A program made the position numbers and the translations under genes. The notes under the pieces are model-generated. The model was not told the origin of the DNA and made no database searches. It saw only the letters and a list, made by a program, of their open reading frames with translations. From an uncultured Bacilli bacterium (GTDB lineage: Bacteria; Bacillota_I; Bacilli_A; RF39; UBA660), in the NCBI GenBank assembly GCA_944359065.1, contig CALVSP010000010.1, positions 1 through 32,532 on the forward strand: a DNA stretch of 32,532 bases, written 5' to 3'. Below, one piece after another: positions 7,539 to 15,582 of the stretch (position 1 is the stretch's first letter; each line of letters opens with the position of its first letter).

Positions 7539-8865
7539 ATGATATTTTATAATTATTTTGATTAGAATAAGTATTTCTTACAACACTATTATCTAATAAA
7601 TTTATTTCAATAACTTCCCCATCAACAATATTTTTACTATATATACCAATGTAATATGAAAATAAATTATTTATATAATCACCATTACCATAAGTTCCAT
7701 ACTGCCAATTTTTTAAGGCTCTAATAGTTGCCCCATATTGTTCATATTGTTCATATTTTTTAGCAAATTCTTTAGGATTTTCATGAGCTTCTTTTACATA
7801 TTTTAACCATCCAATATCTTCATAATTGTTTACAACATCATCAAAAGAAGTCCCAATCTCGTCAGCATATATTGCAACAATTAAATCGACTAAACCATGA
7901 CCGTAATTGTATGATTGAAAAGCTAGTTTTTCATTACCATGATAACGATTTAAAATGTTTTGATATTTCATTATTCCTAACTTAATATTACTTTTTATAT
8001 TTGTTGCATTTTCCATTGTTTCATATGTTGTTTCTTCTTGATTAGTCGTATAATTAAAAGCTGTAACTTCTTGACCATTTGGAGTTTCTAATTGACTGAT
8101 ACCAACTGCAAAACCGTTATAATTTTCGCCACCTGGTATTGTTTGATTATGTTCTAAACTAGATTCATTCATCATTAAACAAACATAACCATATGGATCT
8201 ACTCCAAAATCATTACAAACTTCAAAACAATATTTTCCATTATCAGAATTAATAAAATCAACTATTTTATTAAGCGCAAAATCAGTTAATCTAGAACCAA
8301 TCGGTAAATTAGAATTATTAATTAATTTACCATCAAGTAATTCTTTTGATTGTTCTAATCTTGTTAATAATTCATAATTACTTTCATCAGCCAACTGAAG
8401 TTGATCTGGCTCTTCCACAACTACTTGTTGTTCTATTTCTGTTTGAGAAGACGGAGTATCATAAGTTGTTACAACTTCATTTTCTATTGTTGTATTAGTA
8501 GAAGGTACAATTTTGGGAATTGCAATACTAACAAAAACTACTGATGATAAGCTAAGTACTGCTAACTTTAATTTATTTATTTTTTTTACATTTTTTACAA
8601 TTGGTGTATCTTCAGAAATACCATTAAAAATTGTCTCATAAAGAGGATGATTTAAATGTTTTTGATAATCTTTTAAAATTAACTTAATTCCTTCTTTATA
8701 TATTATTTTAGCATCTTTTTTATCTACTTTAATAACAATTGGATCAATTGGTAATTTCATTATTGTATCTTCAATTCTTGCAATATTACTAGTTCTTTTT
8801 TTATTTGATTTAGTAATAGTTTCCATTTTAAATCTATTATTTACATAGCTTATCGTTATTTCCAT
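7537..8865 (-). CDS. Membrane-anchored lysozyme-fold (transglycosylase-like) protein with cytoplasmic N-domain
   Basis: 442 residues in three parts. Residues 1-97 are a charged, presumably cytoplasmic region of unknown fold. Residues about 98-117 (LAVLSLSSVVFVSIAIPKIV) form one membrane helix. The rest is outside, starting with an acidic, Q/E/T-rich linker. The distal domain is of lysozyme/SLT type: DPYGYVCLMMNESSLEHN with candidate catalytic Glu234, then AVGISQLETPNG, a helix with KLGIMKYQNIL and AFQSYNYGHG. It therefore probably cleaves peptidoglycan strands. It starts 5 nt from the end of trmR and has AGGTGA before its ATG, so it belongs to the mltG-trmR operon. The large N-domain is unusual. 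Confidence 0.75.
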   Translation of the reverse strand: MEITISYVNNRFKMETITKSNKKRTSNIARIEDTIMKLPIDPIVIKVDKKDAKIIYKEGIKLILKDYQKHLNHPLYETIFNGISEDTPIVKNVKKINKLKLAVLSLSSVVFVSIAIPKIVPSTNTTIENEVVTTYDTPSSQTEIEQQVVVEEPDQLQLADESNYELLTRLEQSKELLDGKLINNSNLPIGSRLTDFALNKIVDFINSDNGKYCFEVCNDFGVDPYGYVCLMMNESSLEHNQTIPGGENYNGFAVGISQLETPNGQEVTAFNYTTNQEETTYETMENATNIKSNIKLGIMKYQNILNRYHGNEKLAFQSYNYGHGLVDLIVAIYADEIGTSFDDVVNNYEDIGWLKYVKEAHENPKEFAKKYEQYEQYGATIRALKNWQYGTYGNGDYINNLFSYYIGIYSKNIVDGEVIEINLLDNSVVRNTYSNQNNYKIS

Positions 8866-8869
8866 AAAA

Positions 8870-9454
8870 TCACCTTTTTTTACTTACACTAATTCCATCT
8901 CCAAAATCGTAAAATATAGTTTCATAATCCCTATTTTCTTTTAAGAATTCAATATAATCTTTTATTTTTTTTACTAATTGTCTTAAGTTTTTACTTAATT
9001 TTTCATTACTTTCAACTAAACCATGAAATTTTAAATTATCGGTTATTATATATTTATTTTTATTTAAATTCTTTTCGAATTTATTAAAAAACTTGATACT
9101 TTGTGCTTTAGCAGCATCGATAAAAATCAAATCAAATTTTTCATTTAATTCAACATTGAAAGCATCATCTTTAATAAGTTTAATCCTATTATTTAATTTG
9201 AATTTTTTTATATTTTTAACTGCCTTATTATATCTATCTTCATCTCTTTCAATAGAAACAACATTAATATCATTATCAACTAAAGCCATTTTAATAGCAG
9301 AATAACCAATAGCAGTGCCTATTTCTAATATATTCTTAACATTATTTTCTTTTATAAATTTAGTTAAAAAATTAATTCCTTCTTTTTGCATAATAGGAAT
9401 ATTATATTTTTTAGCATATTTTTCTAACAACCATAACCTAAATACTGTAAACAT
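8870..9454 (-). CDS. trmR: tRNA 5-hydroxyuridine methyltransferase-like (YrrM/TrmR)
   Basis: 194 residues. Class I S-adenosylmethionine methyltransferase of the O-methyltransferase 3 family. Motif I is ILEIGTAIGYSAI; VVSIERDEDR holds the acidic residue binding the ribose; FDLIFIDAAKAQ and YIITDN follow. In B. subtilis TrmR (YrrM) methylates 5-hydroxyuridine at position 34 of tRNA, and its gene follows mltG (yrrL), as here. The protein lacks about 15-20 N-terminal residues found in Bacillus. The listed ATG has no ribosome site; a TTG at 9430 has AGG at good spacing and keeps the conserved EKYAKKYNIPIMQ, so it may be the true start. The ATG overlaps mltG by 31 nt. Confidence 0.85.
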   Translation of the reverse strand: MFTVFRLWLLEKYAKKYNIPIMQKEGINFLTKFIKENNVKNILEIGTAIGYSAIKMALVDNDINVVSIERDEDRYNKAVKNIKKFKLNNRIKLIKDDAFNVELNEKFDLIFIDAAKAQSIKFFNKFEKNLNKNKYIITDNLKFHGLVESNEKLSKNLRQLVKKIKDYIEFLKENRDYETIFYDFGDGISVSKKR

Positions 9455-10470
9455 TTTTGTTGATGCTCCGCATAAGTTTTAGAATAATATGTCTGATTAG
9501 AATTAGAATCAAAAACATTAGCTAAAAAATATAAATAATCATTATCATCAGGATAAATAACTGCTTTAATACTTGCTTCACCAGGTAAACCACCGGGTCC
9601 AACTGGTAAACCATAATATTTATAAGTGTTATATAAAGAATCAACCGCTAAATCTGAATTAGTATAAGTTAATTTCCACTCATTTATAGCATAACCAATT
9701 GTAGCACAACTTTGTAACATCATACCTTTATCTAATCTATTTAAAAACACTTTAGCAATTTTAGGACGATCTTCATTTAATATTGCCTCATGTTCAACAA
9801 TAGAAGCTAAAGTTAAAATCTCATGTACTGAATAATTTTTTATATCATCTTTATATTTAGATAATACTTCATCCATTTTGTCTAACATTTTATATGTTAT
9901 TTCTTCAATAGAACTATCTTTATATATTTCATAAGTAGCAGGAAAAAAATATCCTTCTAAATTATATCTTAAATTAGTATTTTTTACTTCATCAGTTACA
10001 AACCAATATTTATTAACTATATTATTTATAACATCATCATTTTGCCAATAATTTAACAATTCCTCACTAGTATAATTAGTAACTTCACTTATATATTCTG
10101 CAACGTCTGTAATATGTTTACCTTCAGGAATTACAAAACTAATTGTTTCAATATTACTGCTATTTTCTAATGTTTCAACTATTTTTTTTACTCCCATATT
10201 AGTATTCAATGTATAGGTACCTTTTTGTAAATTACTTGGATTAAATATTTTAATGTAAATTTTATAAAAATTAATCGATCTAATTAAATTTTTTTCTTTT
10301 AATTCACTTGCAATCGATAAATAGGTACTATTTTCGTCAACACTAAAACTTATTTCATTACTTTCTTTAGTTGTGGGACTTATACCAATATTATAAGACA
10401 CACAACTAGTAACTATTATAATACCTAAAATTACAATAGCAAAAATATATACATTAACTAACTTCTTCAT
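9424..10470 (-). CDS. mltG: Endolytic murein transglycosylase MltG
   Basis: 348 residues, anchored by an N-terminal helix (about 5-25) with the catalytic part outside the membrane. It cuts nascent glycan strands and so sets their length. The YceG/MltG signature is clear: ASIVEHEA with catalytic Glu226, IAKVFLNRLDKGMMLQS, YNTYKYYGLPVGPGG and the C-terminal YYSKTYAEH. An N-terminal LysM-like part (residues about 45-105) precedes it. Position between yrzB and trmR matches Bacillus. There is no Shine-Dalgarno before the ATG; a perfect hairpin (10478-10494) occupies that space. Confidence 0.95.
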   Translation of the reverse strand: MKKLVNVYIFAIVILGIIIVTSCVSYNIGISPTTKESNEISFSVDENSTYLSIASELKEKNLIRSINFYKIYIKIFNPSNLQKGTYTLNTNMGVKKIVETLENSSNIETISFVIPEGKHITDVAEYISEVTNYTSEELLNYWQNDDVINNIVNKYWFVTDEVKNTNLRYNLEGYFFPATYEIYKDSSIEEITYKMLDKMDEVLSKYKDDIKNYSVHEILTLASIVEHEAILNEDRPKIAKVFLNRLDKGMMLQSCATIGYAINEWKLTYTNSDLAVDSLYNTYKYYGLPVGPGGLPGEASIKAVIYPDDNDYLYFLANVFDSNSNQTYYSKTYAEHQQKCLQYLGYGC

Positions 10471-10477
10471 AATATAA

Positions 10478-10494
10478 AGCGAGTTTTACTCGCT
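10478..10494 (-). promoter_or_regulatory. Hairpin over the yrzB stop, in place of the mltG ribosome site
   Basis: AGCGAGT (10478-10484) and ACTCGCT (10488-10494) form a perfect 7-bp stem with a 3-nt loop. On the minus strand TTTATATT follows, then the mltG ATG. The stem includes the yrzB stop codon. It may be a weak terminator or attenuator, or a translational control element, because no AGGAGG-like site precedes mltG. Confidence 0.5.
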
Positions 10495-10776
10495 ATCCTC
10501 CATACTAGATTTAACTTCTTCTTGTAATTCATTTAATATTGTTTCAATTATTTTCCATTCTTTATCAGTTTCAATAGGTTGCAAATTTAAGTTTTCACTA
10601 TCTGGTGTATAAATTGAAGCATACACTTTTGTATTCCCACCTTCATCAGTTGTATTATCGGTATAAACTATATAGTTTTTATTTGTTTCATCAGATTCAA
10701 ACGTGAATAACACTTCACATTCAATTTCCTTTCCATTTTCATCTATCACTTTAAATCTCATTTGTTCTTCTTTCAT
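10486..10776 (-). CDS. yrzB: YrzB-family protein (DUF1292)
   Basis: 96 residues, acidic and soluble. It shows the DUF1292 pattern: a beta-rich start (FKVIDENGKEIECEVLFTFE), NYIVYTDN, an acidic middle and ETDKEWKIIETILNELQEE at the end. Function is unknown. The family lies between ruvX and mltG in most Bacillota, as here. The ATG at 10776 has AAGGAG 7 nt before it, so the 26-nt overlap with ruvX appears genuine and the two are likely co-translated. Confidence 0.9.
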   Translation of the reverse strand: MKEEQMRFKVIDENGKEIECEVLFTFESDETNKNYIVYTDNTTDEGGNTKVYASIYTPDSENLNLQPIETDKEWKIIETILNELQEEVKSSMEDSE

Positions 10777-11179
10777 TATTATTCTCCTTATCTAAATATG
10801 TTTGTAATATTATAGTGGCAGCTAAAGCATCTACTTTTTCTTTTCTTTTTTTTCTTGATAAATCGGCTTTAATCATATAATTATGAGCAGATACAGTAGA
10901 TAATCTTTCATCTTGTAAAACTACTTTATAATTTAGTTTTTCTAATTTTTCTTTAAATTCTAAAGTCTCTAATGCCCGTGGTCCTATGGTATTATTCATA
11001 TTTTTAGGTAATCCTAAAACTAATAACTCAATATTATATTCTGCTATAATATTTTGAAGTTTTAAAATTAATTTATCTATATCTTCATACCTTATGGTTT
11101 TTAAAGATGTCGCTATCTTACCATTTGATAAAGATAGCCCTAATGTTTTAGTTCCTAAATCTAAACCTAAATATTTCAT
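10751..11179 (-). CDS. ruvX: RuvX/YqgF-type RNase H-fold nuclease
   Basis: 142 residues, the usual length. The RNase H-fold active site residues are in LGLDLGTKTLGLS (Asp at residue 6), LVLGLPKNM, QDERLSTVSA (Glu) and KVDALAATIILQ (Asp). The family processes 16S rRNA precursors and/or Holliday junctions; the in vivo role differs between bacteria. The start overlaps the ireB stop as ATGA. Confidence 0.94.
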   Translation of the reverse strand: MKYLGLDLGTKTLGLSLSNGKIATSLKTIRYEDIDKLILKLQNIIAEYNIELLVLGLPKNMNNTIGPRALETLEFKEKLEKLNYKVVLQDERLSTVSAHNYMIKADLSRKKRKEKVDALAATIILQTYLDKENNNERRTNEI

Positions 11180-11415
11180 TTTATAAAATTATCAACTAAA
11201 ACTTCTAAAATCCTAATTCGGTCAAATTTAGTTATTTTGTTTCTGGCTTCTTTATGACTTGATATATACCCTGGATCACCACTAATCAGATAACCGATCA
11301 ATTGATTTTTGGCATTATAACCTCTTTCATCTAAAATTTCTACTACTTCTTTAATTGTTTCTGCTATTAAAGCTTCTTCTATTTCATCAGTAGTAAATAT
11401 TTTTGTTTCTTCCAT
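11176..11415 (-). CDS. ireB: IreB-family regulator (YrzL, UPF0297)
   Basis: 79 residues, helical and soluble. The conserved family text is visible: EEALIAETIKEVVEILDERG, NAKNQLIGYLISGDPGYISS and ARNKI. In Enterococcus IreB is phosphorylated by the PASTA kinase IreK and dephosphorylated by IreP, and lowers cephalosporin resistance. The kinase and phosphatase homologues are in this window (prkC, prpC). A consensus promoter (11441-11469) and AAGGTGG ribosome site precede it, so it heads the ireB-ruvX-yrzB-mltG-trmR operon separately from alaS. Confidence 0.95.
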   Translation of the reverse strand: MEETKIFTTDEIEEALIAETIKEVVEILDERGYNAKNQLIGYLISGDPGYISSHKEARNKITKFDRIRILEVLVDNFIK

Positions 11416-11440
11416 AATAACACCACCTTATTACAATTTA

Positions 11441-11469
11441 ATTTTATCAAATTTTTTTGCTTTTTTCAA
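11441..11469 (-). promoter_or_regulatory. Promoter of the ireB-ruvX-yrzB-mltG operon
   Basis: On the minus strand TTGAAA (11464-11469) and TAAAAT (11441-11446) are 17 bp apart, with TG one base before the -10 box. The expected transcript starts near 11434. Confidence 0.75.
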
Positions 11470-11481
11470 TACATTTTAAAA

Positions 11482-11499
11482 GACTATTCTAAAATAGCC
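11482..11499 (-). terminator. Terminator at the alaS stop codon
   Basis: GGCTATT and AATAGTC form a 7-bp stem with loop TTAG on the minus strand, followed by TTTT. The stem contains the alaS stop codon. It indicates that the short alaS reading frame ends where transcription ends. Confidence 0.5.
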
Positions 11500-13220
11500 T
11501 TTATTCTTCTAATCCCCGCACTACTAGCTTCTTCCTTAATTATCTTAAACTTACCTAATTCGCTAGTATTTTTTACGTGTGGTCCACCACATAATTCTTT
11601 TGATATATCCCCTATTGAATAAACTGTAACTATATCAGGATACTTTTCAATAAACATACATTCTGCACCTGATTTAATTGCTTCTTCTTTAGACATTTCT
11701 TTAACAGTTACATCAATTTTTTCATTTATCCAATTATTTACTAATTCTTCAACTTTTTGTTTTTCTTCATCACTTAATTTGTGGTCACAAGAAAAGTCAA
11801 ATCGCATTCTTTCAGACGTAATATTACTTCCTTTTTGATGAACATTTTTATCAACTACCTGTTTCAAAGCCGCATTTAATAAATGAGTAGCCGTATGATA
11901 TTTAATTTCTTTATCAGAATCACCAGCTAAACCACCTTTAAATTTACCACTTGAAGCAGTTCTCGACAATTCTTGGTGTGCCTTAAATTTTTCTTTAAAT
12001 CCTGCGATATCTACTTTAATTCCTTTTTCTTTAGCAAGTTCTTCTGTTAATTCGATAGGAAAACCATAGGTATCATATAATTTAAACGCTAAATCTTTAT
12101 TTAATTCTTTATCGACATTAACTATTATTTTTTCAAATTCTTTTAATCCTTTTTCTAATGTCTTATTAAATTTATTTTTTTCTTTAGTTAATTCATCTAA
12201 TATAATATCTTTGTTTTTTTCTAATTCACTATAATATTTTTTATATTTATCGATAATCATATTAGCAATAGTAACTTCCCAATCATTAGATTCAATTTCT
12301 AATTTTTTAGCATGTCTTATTGCTCTTCTAATCAATCTTCTTAAAATATATCCTTGATCAGTATTAGATGGTTTTATTCCCGCTTCATCACCTAATATAA
12401 ATACAGCAGTTCTGATATGATCAGCAATAATTCTAATACTTTCAGGATTTTCTTCATAACTATATTTAGATAATGATTCAATTTTTTTTATTATATCTAT
12501 CCAAACACTAGATAAATAATTATCATTAACACCTTCTAATATCGCAGTAACTCTTTCATAACCCATACCAGTATCGACATTTTTTTTAGGTAATTCGGTT
12601 ATACCATTATTATCTTTATAATACTGCATAAAGACATTATTCCATATTTCAACCCATCTATCATCATTTGGATCAAAAGTATCTGGTACTTCATCATCAC
12701 TTCTAAAATAGAATATTTCCGTATCAGGTCCACATGGTCCGGATTCACCTGCTATCCAAAAATTATCTTCTTTACCTAAATAAGCAATTTTATTAATTCC
12801 TAAATTTTTCCATATTTCAGCTGACTCAGTATCTTTAGGAATACCATCTTCTCCATTAAATACAGTAACCGCTAATTTGTTAATTGGTATATTTAATACT
12901 TTAGTTAAAAATTCAAAACTATATTTTATACTTTCTTCCTTAAAATAATCACCTAAAGACCAATTACCTAACATTTCAAAAAATGTATGATGAGTTTTGT
13001 CACCAATACTATCTAAATCATTTGTTCTTATACATTTTTGATAATCAACTAATCTTGTTCCATAAGGATGTGGTTGTCCCATTAAATAAGGAATTAAAGG
13101 TTGCATTCCTGCTGTATTAAATAATACCGAAGGATCATTTTCTGGTACAACTGGAGCTGATGGTATTTGTTTATGCCCTTTACTTACAAAAAAATCAATA
13201 TATAAATCTTTAAGATTCAT
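11484..13220 (-). CDS. alaS: Alanine--tRNA ligase, miniature form
   Basis: 578 residues from the ATG at 13220 (GGTGAT ribosome site; a GTG three codons earlier lies inside that site). Normal bacterial AlaRS has about 875. The class II catalytic core is complete (FFVSKGHKQIPSAPVVP, FEMLGNWSLGDYFKEE, the helical tRNA-binding domain with YGFPIELTEE). The editing site keeps HTATH (near 442) and CGGPH (near 544). Missing are the beta-barrel that normally precedes HTATH (its FYAESGGQVGD motif is absent) and the whole C-terminal C-Ala region. The frame ends at a terminator, and no C-Ala fragment follows, so this is not a frameshift. It overlaps the end of cmk by 11 nt. Confidence 0.95.
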   Translation of the reverse strand: MNLKDLYIDFFVSKGHKQIPSAPVVPENDPSVLFNTAGMQPLIPYLMGQPHPYGTRLVDYQKCIRTNDLDSIGDKTHHTFFEMLGNWSLGDYFKEESIKYSFEFLTKVLNIPINKLAVTVFNGEDGIPKDTESAEIWKNLGINKIAYLGKEDNFWIAGESGPCGPDTEIFYFRSDDEVPDTFDPNDDRWVEIWNNVFMQYYKDNNGITELPKKNVDTGMGYERVTAILEGVNDNYLSSVWIDIIKKIESLSKYSYEENPESIRIIADHIRTAVFILGDEAGIKPSNTDQGYILRRLIRRAIRHAKKLEIESNDWEVTIANMIIDKYKKYYSELEKNKDIILDELTKEKNKFNKTLEKGLKEFEKIIVNVDKELNKDLAFKLYDTYGFPIELTEELAKEKGIKVDIAGFKEKFKAHQELSRTASSGKFKGGLAGDSDKEIKYHTATHLLNAALKQVVDKNVHQKGSNITSERMRFDFSCDHKLSDEEKQKVEELVNNWINEKIDVTVKEMSKEEAIKSGAECMFIEKYPDIVTVYSIGDISKELCGGPHVKNTSELGKFKIIKEEASSAGIRRIKAILE

Positions 13221-13869
13221 TTTTATCACCTTCTATTATTTTAATAAATTCATTTGTTACTTCATCGATAGTTAAATTAGTAGAATCAATATAATGTTGG
13301 TCATCAGTACGCATTAAAGATCCCACTTCTTTATGTGAATCATTATAATCTCTATTCTTTATATTTTCATATATTTCATCATAACTCATATCAATTTGTT
13401 TTTCTTGATATTCTTTAAATCTTCTTTTGGCCCTTTCTTCTAAAGTCGCATCTAAATAAAATTTATAATCTGCATTAGGAAAAACTACTGTTGTTATATC
13501 TCTACCCTCCATAACAACATTATTAGAGTTACCTAATCTTCTTTGTAAATCAACCATATTTTTTCTTACTTCAACAATACTTGATATAGGTGAAACAATA
13601 TTAGTTACTTCCTTACTTCTTATTTCTTTAGTAACATCTTCGCCATCTAAATAAACATTGTTATTTAAATCGAATTTTATATCAATATTATTAGATAATT
13701 CAATAATTTTTTCTTTATCTTCTATATTTAAATTATTTCTTAATGCTTTTAAAGCCACACAACGATATGTTGCTCCTGTATCAATATTAACTAAATTTAA
13801 TTTTTTTGATAAAACACTTGCAATAGTTCCTTTACCACTACCTGCTGGTCCATCAATTGCTACTATCAT
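13210..13869 (-). CDS. cmk: Cytidylate kinase
   Basis: 219 residues. Phosphorylates CMP and dCMP with ATP. The P-loop is GPAGSGKGT at the N-terminus, NIDTGATYRCVA follows, then VVMEGRDITTVVFPNAD, and the lid/acceptor region with ATLEERAKRR and RNYNDSHKEVGSL-type residues. Length is normal. The start overlaps the end of the dNMP-kinase-like gene as ATGA, and the end overlaps alaS. Two nucleotide kinases thus lie in tandem upstream of alaS. Confidence 0.95.
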   Translation of the reverse strand: MIVAIDGPAGSGKGTIASVLSKKLNLVNIDTGATYRCVALKALRNNLNIEDKEKIIELSNNIDIKFDLNNNVYLDGEDVTKEIRSKEVTNIVSPISSIVEVRKNMVDLQRRLGNSNNVVMEGRDITTVVFPNADYKFYLDATLEERAKRRFKEYQEKQIDMSYDEIYENIKNRDYNDSHKEVGSLMRTDDQHYIDSTNLTIDEVTNEFIKIIEGDKNES

Positions 13870-14390
13870 TTTATACCTCCTAATATTTTTAATACTTGTT
13901 CTTTTGTTTTATTTATATTAATATTATCGATAACATAATCAAATTTATAATCATCTAAATCTGTTTCTGTTATATGATTTTTTTGTTCTAAAGTTAAATC
14001 ATTATCTTTACCATTAATTCTAATCGTCGTACATTTAAATAATTTTTTAGGAATGTCTACTTCTTCTTTTAATCTAGCATCTGTTACAATAATAACATCA
14101 AAGAAATAACTATATACTTTAATATCTTCTATAACTCTTCTAATTAATAATTCTTTATCTATTTTTTTAATTAAATCGATTCCTAATGATTGCAATAAAT
14201 CTCTTGGCTTAGTTTCTTCTTTCTCATCCCAATTAGTTATTTTTTTTATGTATTGTTTTAAATAATAGGCATAAGATATTTGAATACTATTTTTATAATA
14301 ATCACTTATAATATCTGCAACATAATTTTTACCACTTTTAGCTTTGCCAGATAAAATAAATATTTTTGGATTTTTATTAATGTATTGCAT
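13866..14390 (-). CDS. P-loop kinase, deoxynucleoside monophosphate kinase-like
   Basis: 174 residues. Walker A is SGKAKSGKN (14-22). VTDARLKEEVD near residue 104 is the DxR...E pattern of the dNMP kinase family known from phages. The C-terminus has a D(Y/F)VIDN strand as in these kinases. The likely reaction is phosphorylation of a (deoxy)nucleoside monophosphate, but the substrate cannot be told and dephospho-CoA kinase-like or phosphomevalonate kinase-like use is possible. It heads the operon with cmk and alaS; ribosome site TGGTGG. Confidence 0.7.
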   Translation of the reverse strand: MQYINKNPKIFILSGKAKSGKNYVADIISDYYKNSIQISYAYYLKQYIKKITNWDEKEETKPRDLLQSLGIDLIKKIDKELLIRRVIEDIKVYSYFFDVIIVTDARLKEEVDIPKKLFKCTTIRINGKDNDLTLEQKNHITETDLDDYKFDYVIDNININKTKEQVLKILGGIK

Positions 14391-14416
14391 AAAACCACCA
14401 TATATAGTATAACATA

Positions 14417-14445
14417 AAAACCTAATATTTTATCTATTAGGTTTT
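14417..14445 (-). terminator. Terminator between the AI-2E-family gene and the dNMP-kinase-like gene
   Basis: Arms 14417-14427 and 14435-14445 form a perfect 11-bp stem (AAAACCTAATA/TATTAGGTTTT, 7-nt loop) ending in T's on the minus strand. It starts in the stop codon of the gene ending at 14444 and closes the long rlmN-to-permease operon. Confidence 0.85.
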
Positions 14446-15571
14446 AACTAAAATTCAAAAAATCATATTTATCATCAAAAAAGTTAACTAATTCTTTAAT
14501 AGCTCCAATCAAAGGAGTTGAAATAATCATACCTAAAATACCAAAGAAATGACCAAATACTAATAAACCTAATATAATTGTTACAGGACTTAATTTAGTT
14601 GTTTTACTCATTATTAATGGTTGGAAGAAGTTACCTTCAATAGTTTGAACAACTACGATAAATATTAAAATTGATATACCAATTGGTGTTGACTGAGTTA
14701 ACCCTACAAACACAGCAGGAGCACCGCCTATATAAGGTCCAGCATAAGGTATAACATTTGTTAAAGCACAAAATAAAGCAAATAATAATGGAGCTTTTAA
14801 ACCAATAAATGAAAAACCAATAGCTGTTATAACAAACACAACTGTACAATCTATTAAAGCACCATTAACAAATCTTTTTAAAGGTTTATTAACTGCTGAT
14901 AAGCACCTTTTAGTTTCACTACGATATTTTTTAGGAATTAAGGTATATAAAGTATCAATATTATCATCAAAATCTAATAATAAATAAAAGCCAATAATTA
15001 AGCCAATACCAAATACCCCTAACCAAGAAAATATTGCTTTTAATGATACCATTAACATATCTGGTAACGAATTAGCTAAATTAGTTGTTGTTAATTCTAG
15101 TTTTTTAAATATTTCATTACGCATTGCAATAGCATCAAATCCTTCAATATTATTAACATTACTTAAAATGCTATCAATCCAATTTTTTGATGTTTCATAT
15201 AGCGAAGGAATAGTTGTCGATACAAAGTCGTTTATTTGTTCAGATAAAAGTGGTATTATAGTATAAATAATTAAAAATATAATTCCTAAAAATACGACAT
15301 AACACAAAATAGTACCAATTAATCGTCTTATACCTTTTTTATCTAATTTAGTTACGATTGGATCAAATAACCATGCAATAAATACCCCAACAAATAAGGG
15401 AGCAATTATTTTAAATATTGAAAATATAAAAGGCAATATTTTTACTTCTTTTATTAACATAATAATTGCATATAATCCAATTATTATTAGTAAAATAAAT
15501 AATATTTTAAATATTTTATAAGATAAGGAAATTAAATCATTTAATTTTGAATAATTAATTTCTTTTTTCAT
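14444..15571 (-). CDS. AI-2E family transporter (YrrI/YtvI-like permease)
   Basis: 375 residues, mainly hydrophobic, with the layout of the family: two helix pairs near the N-terminus, a long soluble stretch (about 120-180) and four to five further helices. The signature PYAGPYIGGAPAVFVG lies near residue 275. Members include autoinducer-2 exporters and Na+/H+ antiporters, so the substrate is open. In B. subtilis a member (yrrI) is next to alaS, and the same neighbourhood holds here, although a terminator separates them. Confidence 0.88.
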   Translation of the reverse strand: MKKEINYSKLNDLISLSYKIFKILFILLIIIGLYAIIMLIKEVKILPFIFSIFKIIAPLFVGVFIAWLFDPIVTKLDKKGIRRLIGTILCYVVFLGIIFLIIYTIIPLLSEQINDFVSTTIPSLYETSKNWIDSILSNVNNIEGFDAIAMRNEIFKKLELTTTNLANSLPDMLMVSLKAIFSWLGVFGIGLIIGFYLLLDFDDNIDTLYTLIPKKYRSETKRCLSAVNKPLKRFVNGALIDCTVVFVITAIGFSFIGLKAPLLFALFCALTNVIPYAGPYIGGAPAVFVGLTQSTPIGISILIFIVVVQTIEGNFFQPLIMSKTTKLSPVTIILGLLVFGHFFGILGMIISTPLIGAIKELVNFFDDKYDFLNFS

Positions 15572-15582
15572 AATATCACCCT

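Noticed and set aside
13220-13229. Upstream GTG/TTG/ATG starts extending alaS, sigK, the ABC gene, the TtcA-like gene, tkt, rlmN and secG
   Set aside because: In each case the extension starts within the ribosome site or the -10 box of the promoter, so the next ATG is the true start.
11441-13900. T-box riboswitch controlling alaS (or gltX)
   Set aside because: alaS overlaps cmk within an operon and has no leader; no T-box motif was found before gltX either.
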